Below are positions 34,147 through 43,152 of a DNA stretch of 64,000 nucleotides, piece after piece (the first letter of the stretch is position 1; each line of letters begins with the position of its first letter). The notes under the pieces are model-generated. The model saw only the letters and a list, made by a program, of their open reading frames with translations. It had not been told where the DNA came from and made no database searches. Origin of the DNA: Palsa-1150 sp964531095 (GTDB lineage Bacteria > Myxococcota_A > Polyangia > Polyangiales > Polyangiaceae); assembly GCA_964531095.1 (NCBI GenBank), contig CAZHED010000009.1:1-64000 (forward strand). The letters run 5' to 3'. Both the position numbers and the translations under genes were made by a program.

Positions 34147-34850
34147 GCCGCGCGGAGACGATTCAGAAGCTCGAAGCGTTGTTGGAGCGCGTGCGCACGC
34201 GCTCTGCGGGGCCGCGACCACGGCCCAGCCACTCGCCGGCCGAGCCCGAGGTGGTCGAGCCGCCGGTGGTGGCACCCGAGCTGGCGGCTGTCGTGCCGAT
34301 AGCGGAGCAACGTGGCGCGGGCGAAGATCCCGACAGCCGCGAGCGCCTGGTCGCGGCAGAGTCTGCGGCGACCGAAACCGCACCGGCGGGAGCGAGCGCG
34401 CGGGGCCCGGAATCCGTTCCGCCGATCGACGTAGCGGAGCTCGAGGTAACGGCCGAGGTTGAGGTCGCCGCCGAAGAAGCCGAAGAAGAAGTGGAGGAGC
34501 GCGCGCCGGCGTCGTCGCGTCGGCCGGTGGCACCCGAGCCGGAGGAGCGCCTCGCGCAAATTGCGTTTGGTGCCGAGGAACCGCTTCAGCCGCTGCATAC
34601 GCCGCCGCCCGAGTCGGGCCGGCTGCCGGCCGCGCCAGGGGCGCAGTTCGAGGATCCGGACTTCACAAGCGTGCGCAGTGCGACACCCCTTTTGCCGCGC
34701 CGAGTGGAGGCGCTGCCGCGGGGGATCGAGCCCGAAGCGGTGCGCCCCGAGCGAGCGCCCAGCGACGCGGTCGGAGAGGTGGTCGCGGAAGCGCAACGCT
34801 TCGCGCCCCAAACGTTCGTGGCGTTGCTCGACGCGAGCCTAAGTCTCTAG
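34143..34850 (+). CDS. Acidic, largely disordered protein with N-terminal coiled-coil helix
   Basis: This is a 235-residue protein. It begins with an amphipathic helix (ETIQKLEALLERVRTR, residues 5-20) that could dimerise or bind a partner. A long Pro/Glu/Ala-rich low-complexity region follows (for example VEVAAEEAEEEVEER). The C-terminus FAPQTFVALLDASLSL is more ordered. No family was recognised. It is translationally coupled to the upstream protein. The last 12 bases overlap the convergent miaA gene. Confidence 0.62.
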   Translation: MSRAETIQKLEALLERVRTRSAGPRPRPSHSPAEPEVVEPPVVAPELAAVVPIAEQRGAGEDPDSRERLVAAESAATETAPAGASARGPESVPPIDVAELEVTAEVEVAAEEAEEEVEERAPASSRRPVAPEPEERLAQIAFGAEEPLQPLHTPPPESGRLPAAPGAQFEDPDFTSVRSATPLLPRRVEALPRGIEPEAVRPERAPSDAVGEVVAEAQRFAPQTFVALLDASLSL

Positions 34851-35738
34851 AACAGTCGCGTCGGCGTGTCGCAGCCACGTCCGCTGCCGGCGCGCAAAGA
34901 CGCGGGTCGCGCGAACGATAGCCTCCGCGAGATCCTCGCGCGCGAGGCCCCCTTGAATCATGGCGCTGACTTGGGCATAGCCGACGCTGCCCATCGCGCG
35001 CGCCGAGCCGCACCCGCGGCGGAGGAGCCCCTCCACTTCTTCGATCCAGCCGTGGGCAAGCCACGACGTGACGCGTGCGCGGATGCGCTCGGTCAGCACC
35101 GCCGGGTCATGGCCGAGCGCAATGAGGCGGGCGGGGTGACGGATGCTCGCGAAGGCGTGCTCGCGCTGCCACGCACTCAGGACCTTTCCCGAGAGCTCGT
35201 AGACCTCCAGCGCGCGGCTGACTCGGACGAGGTCGTTCGGATGAAGCCGTGCCGCCGTTTCGGCATCGACGGCGCCCAAGCGCGCGTGCAAGCCCGCGCG
35301 GCCTTCGCGCTCGGCGATCGCGCGGTGCTGATCGCGAATCTGCCCGCTTGCGGCGGGGGCCTCCGCCAAGCCGAAACGAAGCACTTTGATCCACAAGAAC
35401 GTGCCCCCGCAGACGATAGGAACGCGGCCGCGGGCGCGGATCTCCGAGATGCGGCGTGACGCGAGCTCCGCCCATGCCGCAGCGTCGATCGGGTCGAAGG
35501 GATCGATCGCGCTCACCAGGTGATGGGGCGCCCGCGCGATTTCCTCGGCGGTCGGCTTCCCGGACCCCGCGTCGAACCCCTTGTAGATCTGCACACTGTC
35601 GGCGCTGACGACCTCGCCGCCTAGCTTTTCGGCGAGCGCGACGGCGAGCGCGGTCTTTCCACTCGCGGTCGGGCCGACGATCGCGAGCAGATTCTGCGAT
35701 TCTTGCGCGAGACGCAGCGCCCGTTCAACGACCGACAC
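34839..35738 (-). CDS. miaA: tRNA dimethylallyltransferase
   Basis: MiaA adds the isopentenyl group to A37 of tRNAs reading U-starting codons. The 299-residue protein has the P-loop GPTASGKT near residue 22, the SADSVQIYKGFDAGSGKP block, and the RVSRALEVYELSGK segment. The substrate loop reads GGTFLWIKVL where most members have GGTGLY. It starts at GTG 35738, inside the last codons of mutL, giving the mutL-miaA pair also seen in E. coli. Confidence 0.94.
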   Translation of the reverse strand: MSVVERALRLAQESQNLLAIVGPTASGKTALAVALAEKLGGEVVSADSVQIYKGFDAGSGKPTAEEIARAPHHLVSAIDPFDPIDAAAWAELASRRISEIRARGRVPIVCGGTFLWIKVLRFGLAEAPAASGQIRDQHRAIAEREGRAGLHARLGAVDAETAARLHPNDLVRVSRALEVYELSGKVLSAWQREHAFASIRHPARLIALGHDPAVLTERIRARVTSWLAHGWIEEVEGLLRRGCGSARAMGSVGYAQVSAMIQGGLAREDLAEAIVRATRVFARRQRTWLRHADATVLET

Positions 35739-37515
35739 GCCGCTCCAGCTCGTCGAAACCGATGCGCGTCACCACAGGACGCCCGTGCGGGCAATGGCCG
35801 CCGAAGTCCACGCCATCGAGCGCCTGCAGAAGGGCGCCCACTTCCTCGCGCGACAGGACGTCCCCGGCGCGTACGCTTCCGTGGCAGGCCATCGTCGCGA
35901 GGACCAGATCGGCCGCGTCGCCGAACGGGCGCCTCGCGATACGCCCCAACTCGGCGACGACGTCGCGCACGATGCGCTCGGGGGCGGCTCGCAGCAGGAG
36001 CGTCGGAACCGCGTGCACCGCGACTGCGTTCGGCCCCACGGAGCGCAGCTCGACACCCAGCGTCCCTACGTCGTCCGAACGCTCGTCGAGGATCGCGATC
36101 TCCGCCGGCGAAAGCTGGACGACCTCCGGAATGAGAAGGCGCTGCATGGCGACCGAGCGCGACGCGAAAGCTTGGCGCAGCCGGTGGAACGTCACGCGCT
36201 CGGCGGCGGCATGCTGGTCGAGCACGTACAACCCGTCCGCTCCGCCGCACACGAGGAAGGTCGCGCGCAGCTGCGCCAAGAACTCGAGCGAAGCGTAGAA
36301 GCCGACGCCCCGAAAAAGGCCCGGCTCCGCGACGGCCACGGGGAGATCGGGGAGCGGAGCGGGCGAGGGCAGCGTCGTCGGTTCAGCCAGTGACGATGGA
36401 GGCGCCCCCGCCTCTTGCGCCGGTGCGAGGTGCCAAGGATCGGCGGGCGCGGCCGCCGGCTCGGGAATCGGAGGCGGAGAGATGGATGCACGCGGGATCG
36501 ACCAGGCCGGCCTCTCGCCGAGGGCCGAGATCGAGAAAGCACGCGCCAGCGATTGATGCAGCTCGCGCGTCACCGCGTCGTGCAGGGCGCGCGCGTCGGC
36601 GAAGCGTACTTCGGCCTTTTGCGGGTGGACGTTGACATCGACCTGCTCCGACGGCACCTCGACATAAACGACTCCGACGGGATACCGGCCGGGCTCCAGC
36701 ACCGAGCCGTATGCCTGGGCGACGGCGCGCGCGAGCTGGCGATCGCGCACGGGCCGCCCGTTGACCAGCAGGTGCAGCGCGACCGCACCCGCGCGTGCGC
36801 GCTCCGGCGCACCGAGGTGCGCTTCGATGCGCATCGGCCCCCGCTCGCCCAGACACATTTCGAGGCGCTCGCCGTCGATTGCCTGCGCCGCGCGCTCGCG
36901 ACGGGTCGACACACGCAGCCACTCGCGGGTCGTACGACCGTCGCGCACGAGAAAGAAGCTGACGTCGGGTCGGGCCAGCGCGGCGAGGAGGACCGTTTCG
37001 CCCACGTGCGCAGCCTCGGTGCCGCTCGCCTTGAGAAACTTCCGCCGCGCCGGAACGTTGAAGAAGAGCTCCCGCACTTCGACGCTGGTGCCTTCCGGGG
37101 TCCCGGTGGGCCGGGACCTCGGGGCACCCCCTCCCTCGACGACGACCTCGGTCCCTTCAGCGCTCCCGCGGGTGCGGGTCACCAGCTTCAATCTGGCCAC
37201 CGATGCGATGCTGGGCAGGGCCTCTCCGCGGAAGCCGAACGTGCGAAGCCGAAAGAGGTCGCCCTTGTCGGCGATCTTGCTCGTCGCGTGGCGCTCGAGC
37301 GACAGGACCGCGTCCTCGCGATCCATCCCCGTACCGTCGTCGCTCACCCGAGCGAGCAGGATGCCCCCTTGCTCGAGCTCGACTTTCACGCGCGTGGCCT
37401 CGGCGTCGAGCGCGTTCTCCAGGAGCTCTTTCACGATGCTCGCCGGCCGCTCGACCACCTCGCCCGCGGCGATTTGGTTCGCGAGGTCGCTGGGCAGGAG
37501 GCGGATCCGGCCCAT
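35725..37515 (-). CDS. mutL: DNA mismatch repair protein MutL
   Basis: MutL couples mismatch recognition by MutS to strand incision. The 596-residue protein has a GHKL ATPase N-terminus: NQIAAGEVVERP, ELLENALDA, DDGTGMDRED and TFGFRGEALPS. A Pro-rich linker of about 70 residues leads to the C-terminal dimerisation domain with VLDQHAAAERVTFHRL and CPHGRPV. The endonuclease motif DQHA-x2-E-x4-E is incomplete: the last Glu is His. Start ATG 37515 fits the family N-terminus. It overlaps miaA by 14 bases and follows a membrane-protein gene by 7 bases. Confidence 0.96.
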   Translation of the reverse strand: MGRIRLLPSDLANQIAAGEVVERPASIVKELLENALDAEATRVKVELEQGGILLARVSDDGTGMDREDAVLSLERHATSKIADKGDLFRLRTFGFRGEALPSIASVARLKLVTRTRGSAEGTEVVVEGGGAPRSRPTGTPEGTSVEVRELFFNVPARRKFLKASGTEAAHVGETVLLAALARPDVSFFLVRDGRTTREWLRVSTRRERAAQAIDGERLEMCLGERGPMRIEAHLGAPERARAGAVALHLLVNGRPVRDRQLARAVAQAYGSVLEPGRYPVGVVYVEVPSEQVDVNVHPQKAEVRFADARALHDAVTRELHQSLARAFSISALGERPAWSIPRASISPPPIPEPAAAPADPWHLAPAQEAGAPPSSLAEPTTLPSPAPLPDLPVAVAEPGLFRGVGFYASLEFLAQLRATFLVCGGADGLYVLDQHAAAERVTFHRLRQAFASRSVAMQRLLIPEVVQLSPAEIAILDERSDDVGTLGVELRSVGPNAVAVHAVPTLLLRAAPERIVRDVVAELGRIARRPFGDAADLVLATMACHGSVRAGDVLSREEVGALLQALDGVDFGGHCPHGRPVVTRIGFDELERRVGR

Positions 37516-37522
37516 CGGCGCG

Positions 37523-38110
37523 CTACCGTTCTCCAATCGCCGCGGGCGTCGATTCGAAGAAATCGCGCGAGCGCCGGCGCGTCAGCCCGAGGACGATCAG
37601 CCCGCTGCCCAGCAGCTGCAGCGCGAGCGCCGCCAGCGCCGCCGACCGCAGCATCTCCGCGGGGACCCGCTCGTGGCCGGCCGCTTGCTGGGCCTCGATC
37701 CACTGGATCTCGGCCTCGTCGACGTCGCGAAGGAGCCAGTGACTGGCCACGGCCACGGCTGCCTGCGCGATCACGAGCTGCACGAGGGCTGCACGCGCGC
37801 CACGGCTGCCCCACATGGCGCGCATCGCAAAAAGGAGCGTCGCGCTGCCCAGAAGAAGCTTCGCTATGGCGAGAGGCCAGCCTCGCGCCCTGGCGCCGTC
37901 GAGCGCGTGCACGTAGGCGTCGACACGCGCCACGACGGCCGCGCGGTCGGCCTCGTCGACGATCCCGTGCCCCGCGATCGAGGGGTCGATCGGTTGGTGA
38001 TAGAGCATCACGGTCGCATAGCCGATGCGCGCGCCGTTGAGCCCAAAGGCGAGGGCTGCGAGAAGCGACAGCACGAGGTAAAAGGGGCGTTTTCGCTCGA
38101 TGGCCGCCAT
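37523..38110 (-). CDS. Predicted membrane protein, function unknown
   Basis: This is a 195-residue protein with four likely membrane helices (about 9-30, 88-106, 113-132 and 160-178). A hydrophilic loop of about 50 residues containing several acidic residues lies between the first two. No family was recognised. It is 7 bases upstream of mutL in the same direction and so is probably the first gene of the mutL-miaA operon, although a functional link is not obvious. The start could lie further upstream in the same open frame. Confidence 0.65.
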   Translation of the reverse strand: MAAIERKRPFYLVLSLLAALAFGLNGARIGYATVMLYHQPIDPSIAGHGIVDEADRAAVVARVDAYVHALDGARARGWPLAIAKLLLGSATLLFAMRAMWGSRGARAALVQLVIAQAAVAVASHWLLRDVDEAEIQWIEAQQAAGHERVPAEMLRSAALAALALQLLGSGLIVLGLTRRRSRDFFESTPAAIGER

Positions 38111-38227
38111 GTGCTCCGGCCAGTCTCGATAGCACGGCGGCGGGCCGCGCTGCACCTCGGGCTCGCCCTCGCCCTCCCCTCGTTCGCCCACGAAACGCGT
38201 CGGCAACAGGGGCCACCGTAGTATGAC

Positions 38228-41200
38228 GTGGCCTTGAGTATACGCGTCGCTCTCCACCACGAGACCCGGTACCGCTACGATCGACCCGTCAGTCCGGCCC
38301 CGCACGTGGTCCGGCTGCGCCCCGCGCCTCATTGTCGCACGCCGATCTTGGCGTACAGCCTACGCGTCGCGCCATCCAACCACTTTCTCAACTGGCAACA
38401 GGATCCGTTCGGGAACTACCAGGCACGACTCGTCTTTCCCAAGATGGCCGAGGAGCTGGTCTTCGAGGTCGATCTGGTCGCCGAGATGACGGTGGTCAAT
38501 CCGTTCGACTTCTTCCTCGAGAAGGAGGTCGAGCACTTTCCGTTCGCGTACTCCGCTTCGCTCAAGAAAGACCTGGCACCTTACCTGCAGGCGGGATCGT
38601 ACGGCCCCCGCTTCAGTGACTTCGCCGAACGGGCCAAGGGGCAGTTCGCCCGGTCGGGGCGGCGCATGGTCGAAGTGCTCATCGACCTGAACCAGTTCGT
38701 GCAGAAGACACTCCGCTACGACATCCGGATGGAGCCGGGGGTCTTCTCGCCCGAGGAAAGCCTGGTGCGAGGTCATGGGTCGTGCCGCGACTTCGCTTGG
38801 CTCCTGGTGCAGGTGCTTCGGCAGTTCGGCCTTGCTGCGCGGTTCGTCTCCGGATATTCGATTCAGCTCAAAGCCGACGAGCGCCCCCTGAGCGGGCCCG
38901 CTGGCGTCGAGCGCGATTCAGCCGACTTGCACGCGTGGGCTGAAGTGTTTCTTCCCGGCGCCGGGTGGGTGGGGCTAGACGCGACCAGCGGGCTCCTGGC
39001 GGGGGAGGGGCACATCCCGCTCGCGTGCACCCCCGATCCGGACACCGCGGCGGCGATCACCGGCAGCTACGCGTGGCACAAGCTCGACGAAAACGACCAA
39101 GTCAAAGAGGGCTTTGCGTTCGCGATGTCGGTGCGACGCGTGGAGGAGACTCCGCGGATCACGCTGCCCTATACCGACGAGGCGTGGGAGGCGATCAAGG
39201 CCCTGGGGAACTCGGTGGACGGCGCGCTGGTCGCGGGCGACGTGCGGCTGACTATGGGCGGGGAACCGACGTTCGTCGCGACCAACGACCCGGACGGGTC
39301 CGAGTGGAACTTCGATGCCCTCGGCCCGACGAAGCTGCGATACGCACGGGATTTGCTGCGCCGCCTTCACGAGCGATTCGCCCCGTACGGGCTCTTGCAC
39401 GAGGGCCAGGGCAAGTGGTACCCGGGCGAGCCGCTGCCGCGCTGGGCCCTCTCCTGCTACTTCCGAAAGGACGGCCTTCCAATCTGGCACAACCGAGCGC
39501 TTTTCGCGCGAGCCGAGACCGGTTCGGACAAGAGCGCAGACGCGCAGGCGTTCATCACGGCGCTCTGCGAAGAGCTCGCGGTGGACGCGCGGTTCGCCAT
39601 ACCGGGATACGAGGATGCCTGGTATTACCTCTGGCGCGAGCGCCGGCTGCCGGTCAACGTCGACCCGCACGAGTCGAAGCTCGAAGACGAGATCGAGCGA
39701 GCGCGCCTCGCGCGCATCTTCGAAGAGGGCCTCGCCGCGGTCGCGGGATACGCGCTTCCTCTGCGCCACGCGCCGGCCGGCGCGGATACGAAGTGGCAGA
39801 CGGGGCCATGGTTTCTGCGGTCCGAGCGTCTCTACCTGATCCCCGGCGACTCGGCGATGGGGTATCGGTTGCCGCTCGACTCGCTTCCCTGGACCGTGCC
39901 CGGCCAGGATCCCGAGCTTCACCCGCCCGACCCGTTTGCGCCGCGCGAGCCGCTACCTCGGACCTCCCCGGAGCGGGCGCAGGCCGAGCCTCGTTTCCGG
40001 CCGGCGGCCGTAGCGGCTTCCGGAGATGCAAACGGACCGCCTGCGCGCCTTCAATCCGCCGCAGGAACCGTGCGCACGGCCCTTTGCGTCGAGCCACGCG
40101 ACGGCGTCCTCCACGTGTTCATGCCGCCCCTCGAGACCGTCGATGACTACCTCGAGCTCTGTGCGCGGATCGAGGCCACGGCCGATCGGCTGAGCAAACA
40201 GGTTCGGATCGAGGGGTATCATCCCCCGTCCGATCCCCGGCTGACGCGCTTTCAGATTACCCCTGATCCGGGTGTCATCGAAGTGAACATTCAGCCGGTG
40301 GGCACTTGGGAAGAGCAGGTCAACAACACGGCGATTCTTTATGACGAGGCGCGCAAGACCTCCCTCCGCGCCGACAAGTTCATGCTCGACGGACGCCATA
40401 CGGGCACGGGGGGCGGCAATCACGTCGTGCTCGGCGGTCCGACGCCAGCCGACAGCCCGATCTTGCGGCGGCCCGACCTTCTTCGCAGTCTCGTCGGGTA
40501 CTGGCTCAATCACCCGTCGCTGTCCTATCTCTTCTCGGGAATGTTCGTGGGCCCGACGAGCCAGGCGCCCCGCGTGGACGAGGCGCGAAACGACAGCTTG
40601 TACGAGCTCGAGATTGCGTTTCGCTTGCTCGAAGCCAGCGTGGGGGCACCGGGCTCCGTTCCCCCGTGGCAGGTGGACCGACTCTTTCGCAACCTGCTGA
40701 TCGACGTCACCGGTAACACGCATCGCACGGAGTTCTGCATCGACAAGCTCTACAGCCCCGACCAGTCGGCGGGCCGGCAGGGGCTCCTCGAGCTTCGCGC
40801 GTTCGAGATGCCTCCCCACGAGCGAATGAGCCTCACGCAGCAGCTGCTCGTGAAGGCGCTCGTTGCCTCGTTCTGGCGAATGCCGTACCGGCGCCCGCTG
40901 ATTCACTGGGGCACCGAGCTCCACGACCGCTTCATGCTCCCGCATTTCGTCCGCCAAGACTTCGACGACGTCCTCGAAGATCTGTCGCGATCCGGGTTTC
41001 ACTTCGATCGCAATTGGTTCACCCCGCACCATGAGTTTCGCTTCCCGCTCCACGGCTCGATGACCACCCGCGGCGGGATCGTCGTCGAGCTTCGCCAGGC
41101 GATCGAGCCGTGGCATGTCCTGGGCGAAGAGGTCACGGCGGGCGGAACGTCGCGTTACGTCGACTCGTCGGTCGAGCGAGTCGAAGTGAAAGTGCGCGGC

Positions 41201-41593
41201 ATGGTCGACGGACGGCACGTCGTCGCGTGCAACGGAAGACGAGTTCCGCTTCACCCGACGGGAACGAACGGCGAGATGGTCGCTGGCGTCCGCTATCGCG
41301 CCTGGCAACCGCCCTCTGCGCTTCATCCGACGATCGGCGTGCACGCACCGCTCGTGTTTGACGTGATCGACACCTGGAACGATCGGGCGATTGCCGGGTG
41401 CCGCTACCACGTCACGCATCCAGGGGGGCTTTCGCACGCCGATTTCCCCAGCAACAGCCTCGCCGCCGAGAGCCGTCGCGCCGCGCGCTTCCAGGCGTTC
41501 GGACACTCGCCCGGGCAGAAGCCGCCCCCCCCCTTGGAAACCAATCCCAATTTCCCGTTCACGCTGGACCTCCGGCGGAGCTCGCCGGGCTAG
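38228..41593 (+). CDS. Transglutaminase-like protein with C-terminal DUF2126 domain
   Basis: This is a 1121-residue cytoplasmic protein. The N-terminal bacterial transglutaminase N domain (about 1-85) is followed by a transglutaminase/protease-like core. Its triad is visible as Cys in GHGSCRDFAWLL (about 183), His in SADLHAWAEVFLPG, and Asp in GLDATSG. From about residue 300 to the end runs the DUF2126 domain (RLTMGGEPTFVATNDPDGSE, DGRHTGTGGGNHVVLGG). Length and order are normal for this family, which often neighbours alpha-E and circularly permuted ATP-grasp genes; none is seen here. Start GTG 38228; the divergent gene begins 117 bases away. Confidence 0.93.
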   Translation: MALSIRVALHHETRYRYDRPVSPAPHVVRLRPAPHCRTPILAYSLRVAPSNHFLNWQQDPFGNYQARLVFPKMAEELVFEVDLVAEMTVVNPFDFFLEKEVEHFPFAYSASLKKDLAPYLQAGSYGPRFSDFAERAKGQFARSGRRMVEVLIDLNQFVQKTLRYDIRMEPGVFSPEESLVRGHGSCRDFAWLLVQVLRQFGLAARFVSGYSIQLKADERPLSGPAGVERDSADLHAWAEVFLPGAGWVGLDATSGLLAGEGHIPLACTPDPDTAAAITGSYAWHKLDENDQVKEGFAFAMSVRRVEETPRITLPYTDEAWEAIKALGNSVDGALVAGDVRLTMGGEPTFVATNDPDGSEWNFDALGPTKLRYARDLLRRLHERFAPYGLLHEGQGKWYPGEPLPRWALSCYFRKDGLPIWHNRALFARAETGSDKSADAQAFITALCEELAVDARFAIPGYEDAWYYLWRERRLPVNVDPHESKLEDEIERARLARIFEEGLAAVAGYALPLRHAPAGADTKWQTGPWFLRSERLYLIPGDSAMGYRLPLDSLPWTVPGQDPELHPPDPFAPREPLPRTSPERAQAEPRFRPAAVAASGDANGPPARLQSAAGTVRTALCVEPRDGVLHVFMPPLETVDDYLELCARIEATADRLSKQVRIEGYHPPSDPRLTRFQITPDPGVIEVNIQPVGTWEEQVNNTAILYDEARKTSLRADKFMLDGRHTGTGGGNHVVLGGPTPADSPILRRPDLLRSLVGYWLNHPSLSYLFSGMFVGPTSQAPRVDEARNDSLYELEIAFRLLEASVGAPGSVPPWQVDRLFRNLLIDVTGNTHRTEFCIDKLYSPDQSAGRQGLLELRAFEMPPHERMSLTQQLLVKALVASFWRMPYRRPLIHWGTELHDRFMLPHFVRQDFDDVLEDLSRSGFHFDRNWFTPHHEFRFPLHGSMTTRGGIVVELRQAIEPWHVLGEEVTAGGTSRYVDSSVERVEVKVRGMVDGRHVVACNGRRVPLHPTGTNGEMVAGVRYRAWQPPSALHPTIGVHAPLVFDVIDTWNDRAIAGCRYHVTHPGGLSHADFPSNSLAAESRRAARFQAFGHSPGQKPPPPLETNPNFPFTLDLRRSSPG

Positions 41594-41621
41594 CCCGGCC
41601 AGGGGCGGGCTACACTCCGTT

Positions 41622-42134
41622 GTGCCTGCGGTCCCCGGCTCGTGTGCGGTGGTTGTCGAACGGCTGTCCCCAGGCGACCTCGTAGCGGTTGCGGGGTGCA
41701 TCGTGCTCGACGCGGATGCGTTCCCCTACGCAAGCGCGACCTTCGGTCTTCGTGCCGCTTCGGCGCGCGCGTGGATTGCTCGGGGCGTGGGCGACCAGGC
41801 GGGACCGGGCCGCGTCGTCGGATTCGCCGCGGCGCAGGTGCGGCGCTCATCGCTCCACATCGAAGGGCTGACAGTCGCTCGATCGGCTCGCCGCCTCGGC
41901 ATCGGCCGCGCGCTCGTGCGCGAAGCCGTCGGTGCCGCACGCGGCGAGAGAATGCGTGCCGTGGCGCTCCATGTGTCGGTGGCCAATCGTGAAGCCATCG
42001 CCCTCTACCGTGCCGAAGGCTTCGAGGTGCGCGCCCGACTGGGCGGCTTCTACCCGCCCGCGACGTACGACGGCGAAACGGACGCGTACCTCATGGAGCT
42101 GACCCTGCGGCCTCCGCTCCGCACGGCCGACTAG
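41622..42134 (+). CDS. GNAT N-acetyltransferase (RimI-like)
   Basis: This is a 170-residue acetyltransferase. Motif A reads GLTVARSARRLGIGRALVREA, with the acetyl-CoA pyrophosphate loop R-x-x-G-I-G. HVSVANREAIALYRAEGFEVRARL is motif B with the Asn-x3-Ala-x3-Tyr pattern of RimI-type enzymes, which acetylate protein N-termini or small amines. The start is GTG 41622, 28 bases after the preceding stop. The stop codon TAG lies inside the left arm of a perfect inverted repeat. Confidence 0.85.
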   Translation: MPAVPGSCAVVVERLSPGDLVAVAGCIVLDADAFPYASATFGLRAASARAWIARGVGDQAGPGRVVGFAAAQVRRSSLHIEGLTVARSARRLGIGRALVREAVGAARGERMRAVALHVSVANREAIALYRAEGFEVRARLGGFYPPATYDGETDAYLMELTLRPPLRTAD

Positions 42135-42244
42135 ACAGAATGATTGGACCAGCCATCGCGCAACGAGCGCGGATTAGGCTGGCAGCTGGAAGGCAGACGG
42201 CGCAGAGCCGCATGCGGGAGGCTGGTCCAATCATTCTGTCTAGT
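42130..42244. repeat. 115-bp element with perfect 25-bp terminal inverted repeats
   Basis: Bases 42130-42154 (starting ACTAGACAGAATGATTGGAC) are the exact reverse complement of 42220-42244, with a 65-base interior of normal GC content. The arms are AT-richer than the surroundings and extend no further on either side. The element sits between two convergent genes; its left arm includes the stop codon of the GNAT gene, and its right end is 50 bases from the fur-like stop. It encodes no protein and has no T-run after the hairpin. It could be a MITE-like mobile element or a two-way terminator. Confidence 0.85.
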
Positions 42245-42293
42245 GCCCTCCTCTTCCTCGGGCAAGGGCCCCGGCGCGGGCAGAATCGGAGCC

Positions 42294-42767
42294 CTAGTTG
42301 CGCGCCTCCGACAGACACTTTGAACAGACGCCGTAGAGCTCGTGCTTGTGCGACCTCAGCTCGAAGCCGTGCTTGCGCGCGACGCGTTCTTGTAGATCCT
42401 CGATGCGCGGCTCCTCGAACTCGGTGATATTGCCGCACACCACGCAGATGAGGTGATCGTGGTGGGTGACGTCGTCTGCGAGCTCGTAGCGAGTGAGCCC
42501 ATCGCCGAAGCTGCGCTCGTTCGCGACGCCGCATTCCGTCAAGAGCTTCAACGTCCGGTACACGGTCGCATAGCCCACGCGTCGATCTTTCGAGCGCACC
42601 TGCGCGAGGAGCTCCTCGATGCTCACATGGTTGTCGGAACCGAAAAATGTCTCGACGATCAGCCTGCGCTGATCGGTCGAGCGAAGGCCCTTCTTCGTCA
42701 TGTACGCATTCAGCATTGCTCGGAAATGCTCGAGCTCCGCCGGCGCACGCTCCGCCTGCCGACCCAC
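42294..42767 (-). CDS. Fur-family metalloregulator
   Basis: This is a 157-residue DNA-binding regulator. The winged-helix domain contains GLRSTDQRRLIVETFF and VGYATVYRTLKLL (recognition helix). The dimerisation domain has THHDHLICVVCGNITEFEEP, with His and Cys108/Cys111 as metal ligands, and a second pair CSKC at 148-151 near the C-terminus, as in Zn-containing Fur/PerR/Zur proteins. The metal cannot be told from sequence. Start GTG 42767 is supported by a GGAAGGG ribosome site 8-9 bases upstream. Divergent genes for a small membrane protein and a Spy-like protein lie beyond. Confidence 0.93.
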   Translation of the reverse strand: MGRQAERAPAELEHFRAMLNAYMTKKGLRSTDQRRLIVETFFGSDNHVSIEELLAQVRSKDRRVGYATVYRTLKLLTECGVANERSFGDGLTRYELADDVTHHDHLICVVCGNITEFEEPRIEDLQERVARKHGFELRSHKHELYGVCSKCLSEARN

Positions 42768-42863
42768 GGTATTGCCCTTCCGGGTGCGATTGTGGCCGAT
42801 TCCGGAGCAGCTTGCCACTCGGCCCCTCTACGCGGCCGCAAATGCGCGCTAGGGTTGCCTCTC

Positions 42864-43031
42864 ATGAGACCCGGCGTGTGGAACCTCGGCTTCGGTCTGG
42901 TCGCGGTCGCTGCGGGCGCCAGCGGGCAGTTTACGCTCCTCGGCACCGGCAGCGCGACGGCGCTGGTGGTCGTCGGCGGGCTGCTCGCGGCATTCGGCCT
43001 GGTTCAGCTCGTGCGATCGCGCGGAAGGTGA
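42864..43031 (+). CDS. Small two-helix membrane protein
   Basis: This is a 55-residue protein made almost entirely of two hydrophobic segments (about 8-26 and 31-50), with a short basic C-terminus (RSRGR). It is in the gap between the Fur-family gene (divergent) and the Spy-like gene. High G/C at third positions supports translation. No family was recognised. Confidence 0.55.
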   Translation: MRPGVWNLGFGLVAVAAGASGQFTLLGTGSATALVVVGGLLAAFGLVQLVRSRGR

Positions 43032-43152
43032 AGGTGCGCCCGGCAGGGAACCCAGTTTTACGTTTCTTCACGACCTTGGGGCGCGCGCTTTGGCGGTTCG
43101 TGCGCATCTCTTCTCTCGTGTGAGGCGACCTTTTTCGTCTCAGGAGGAAGCG

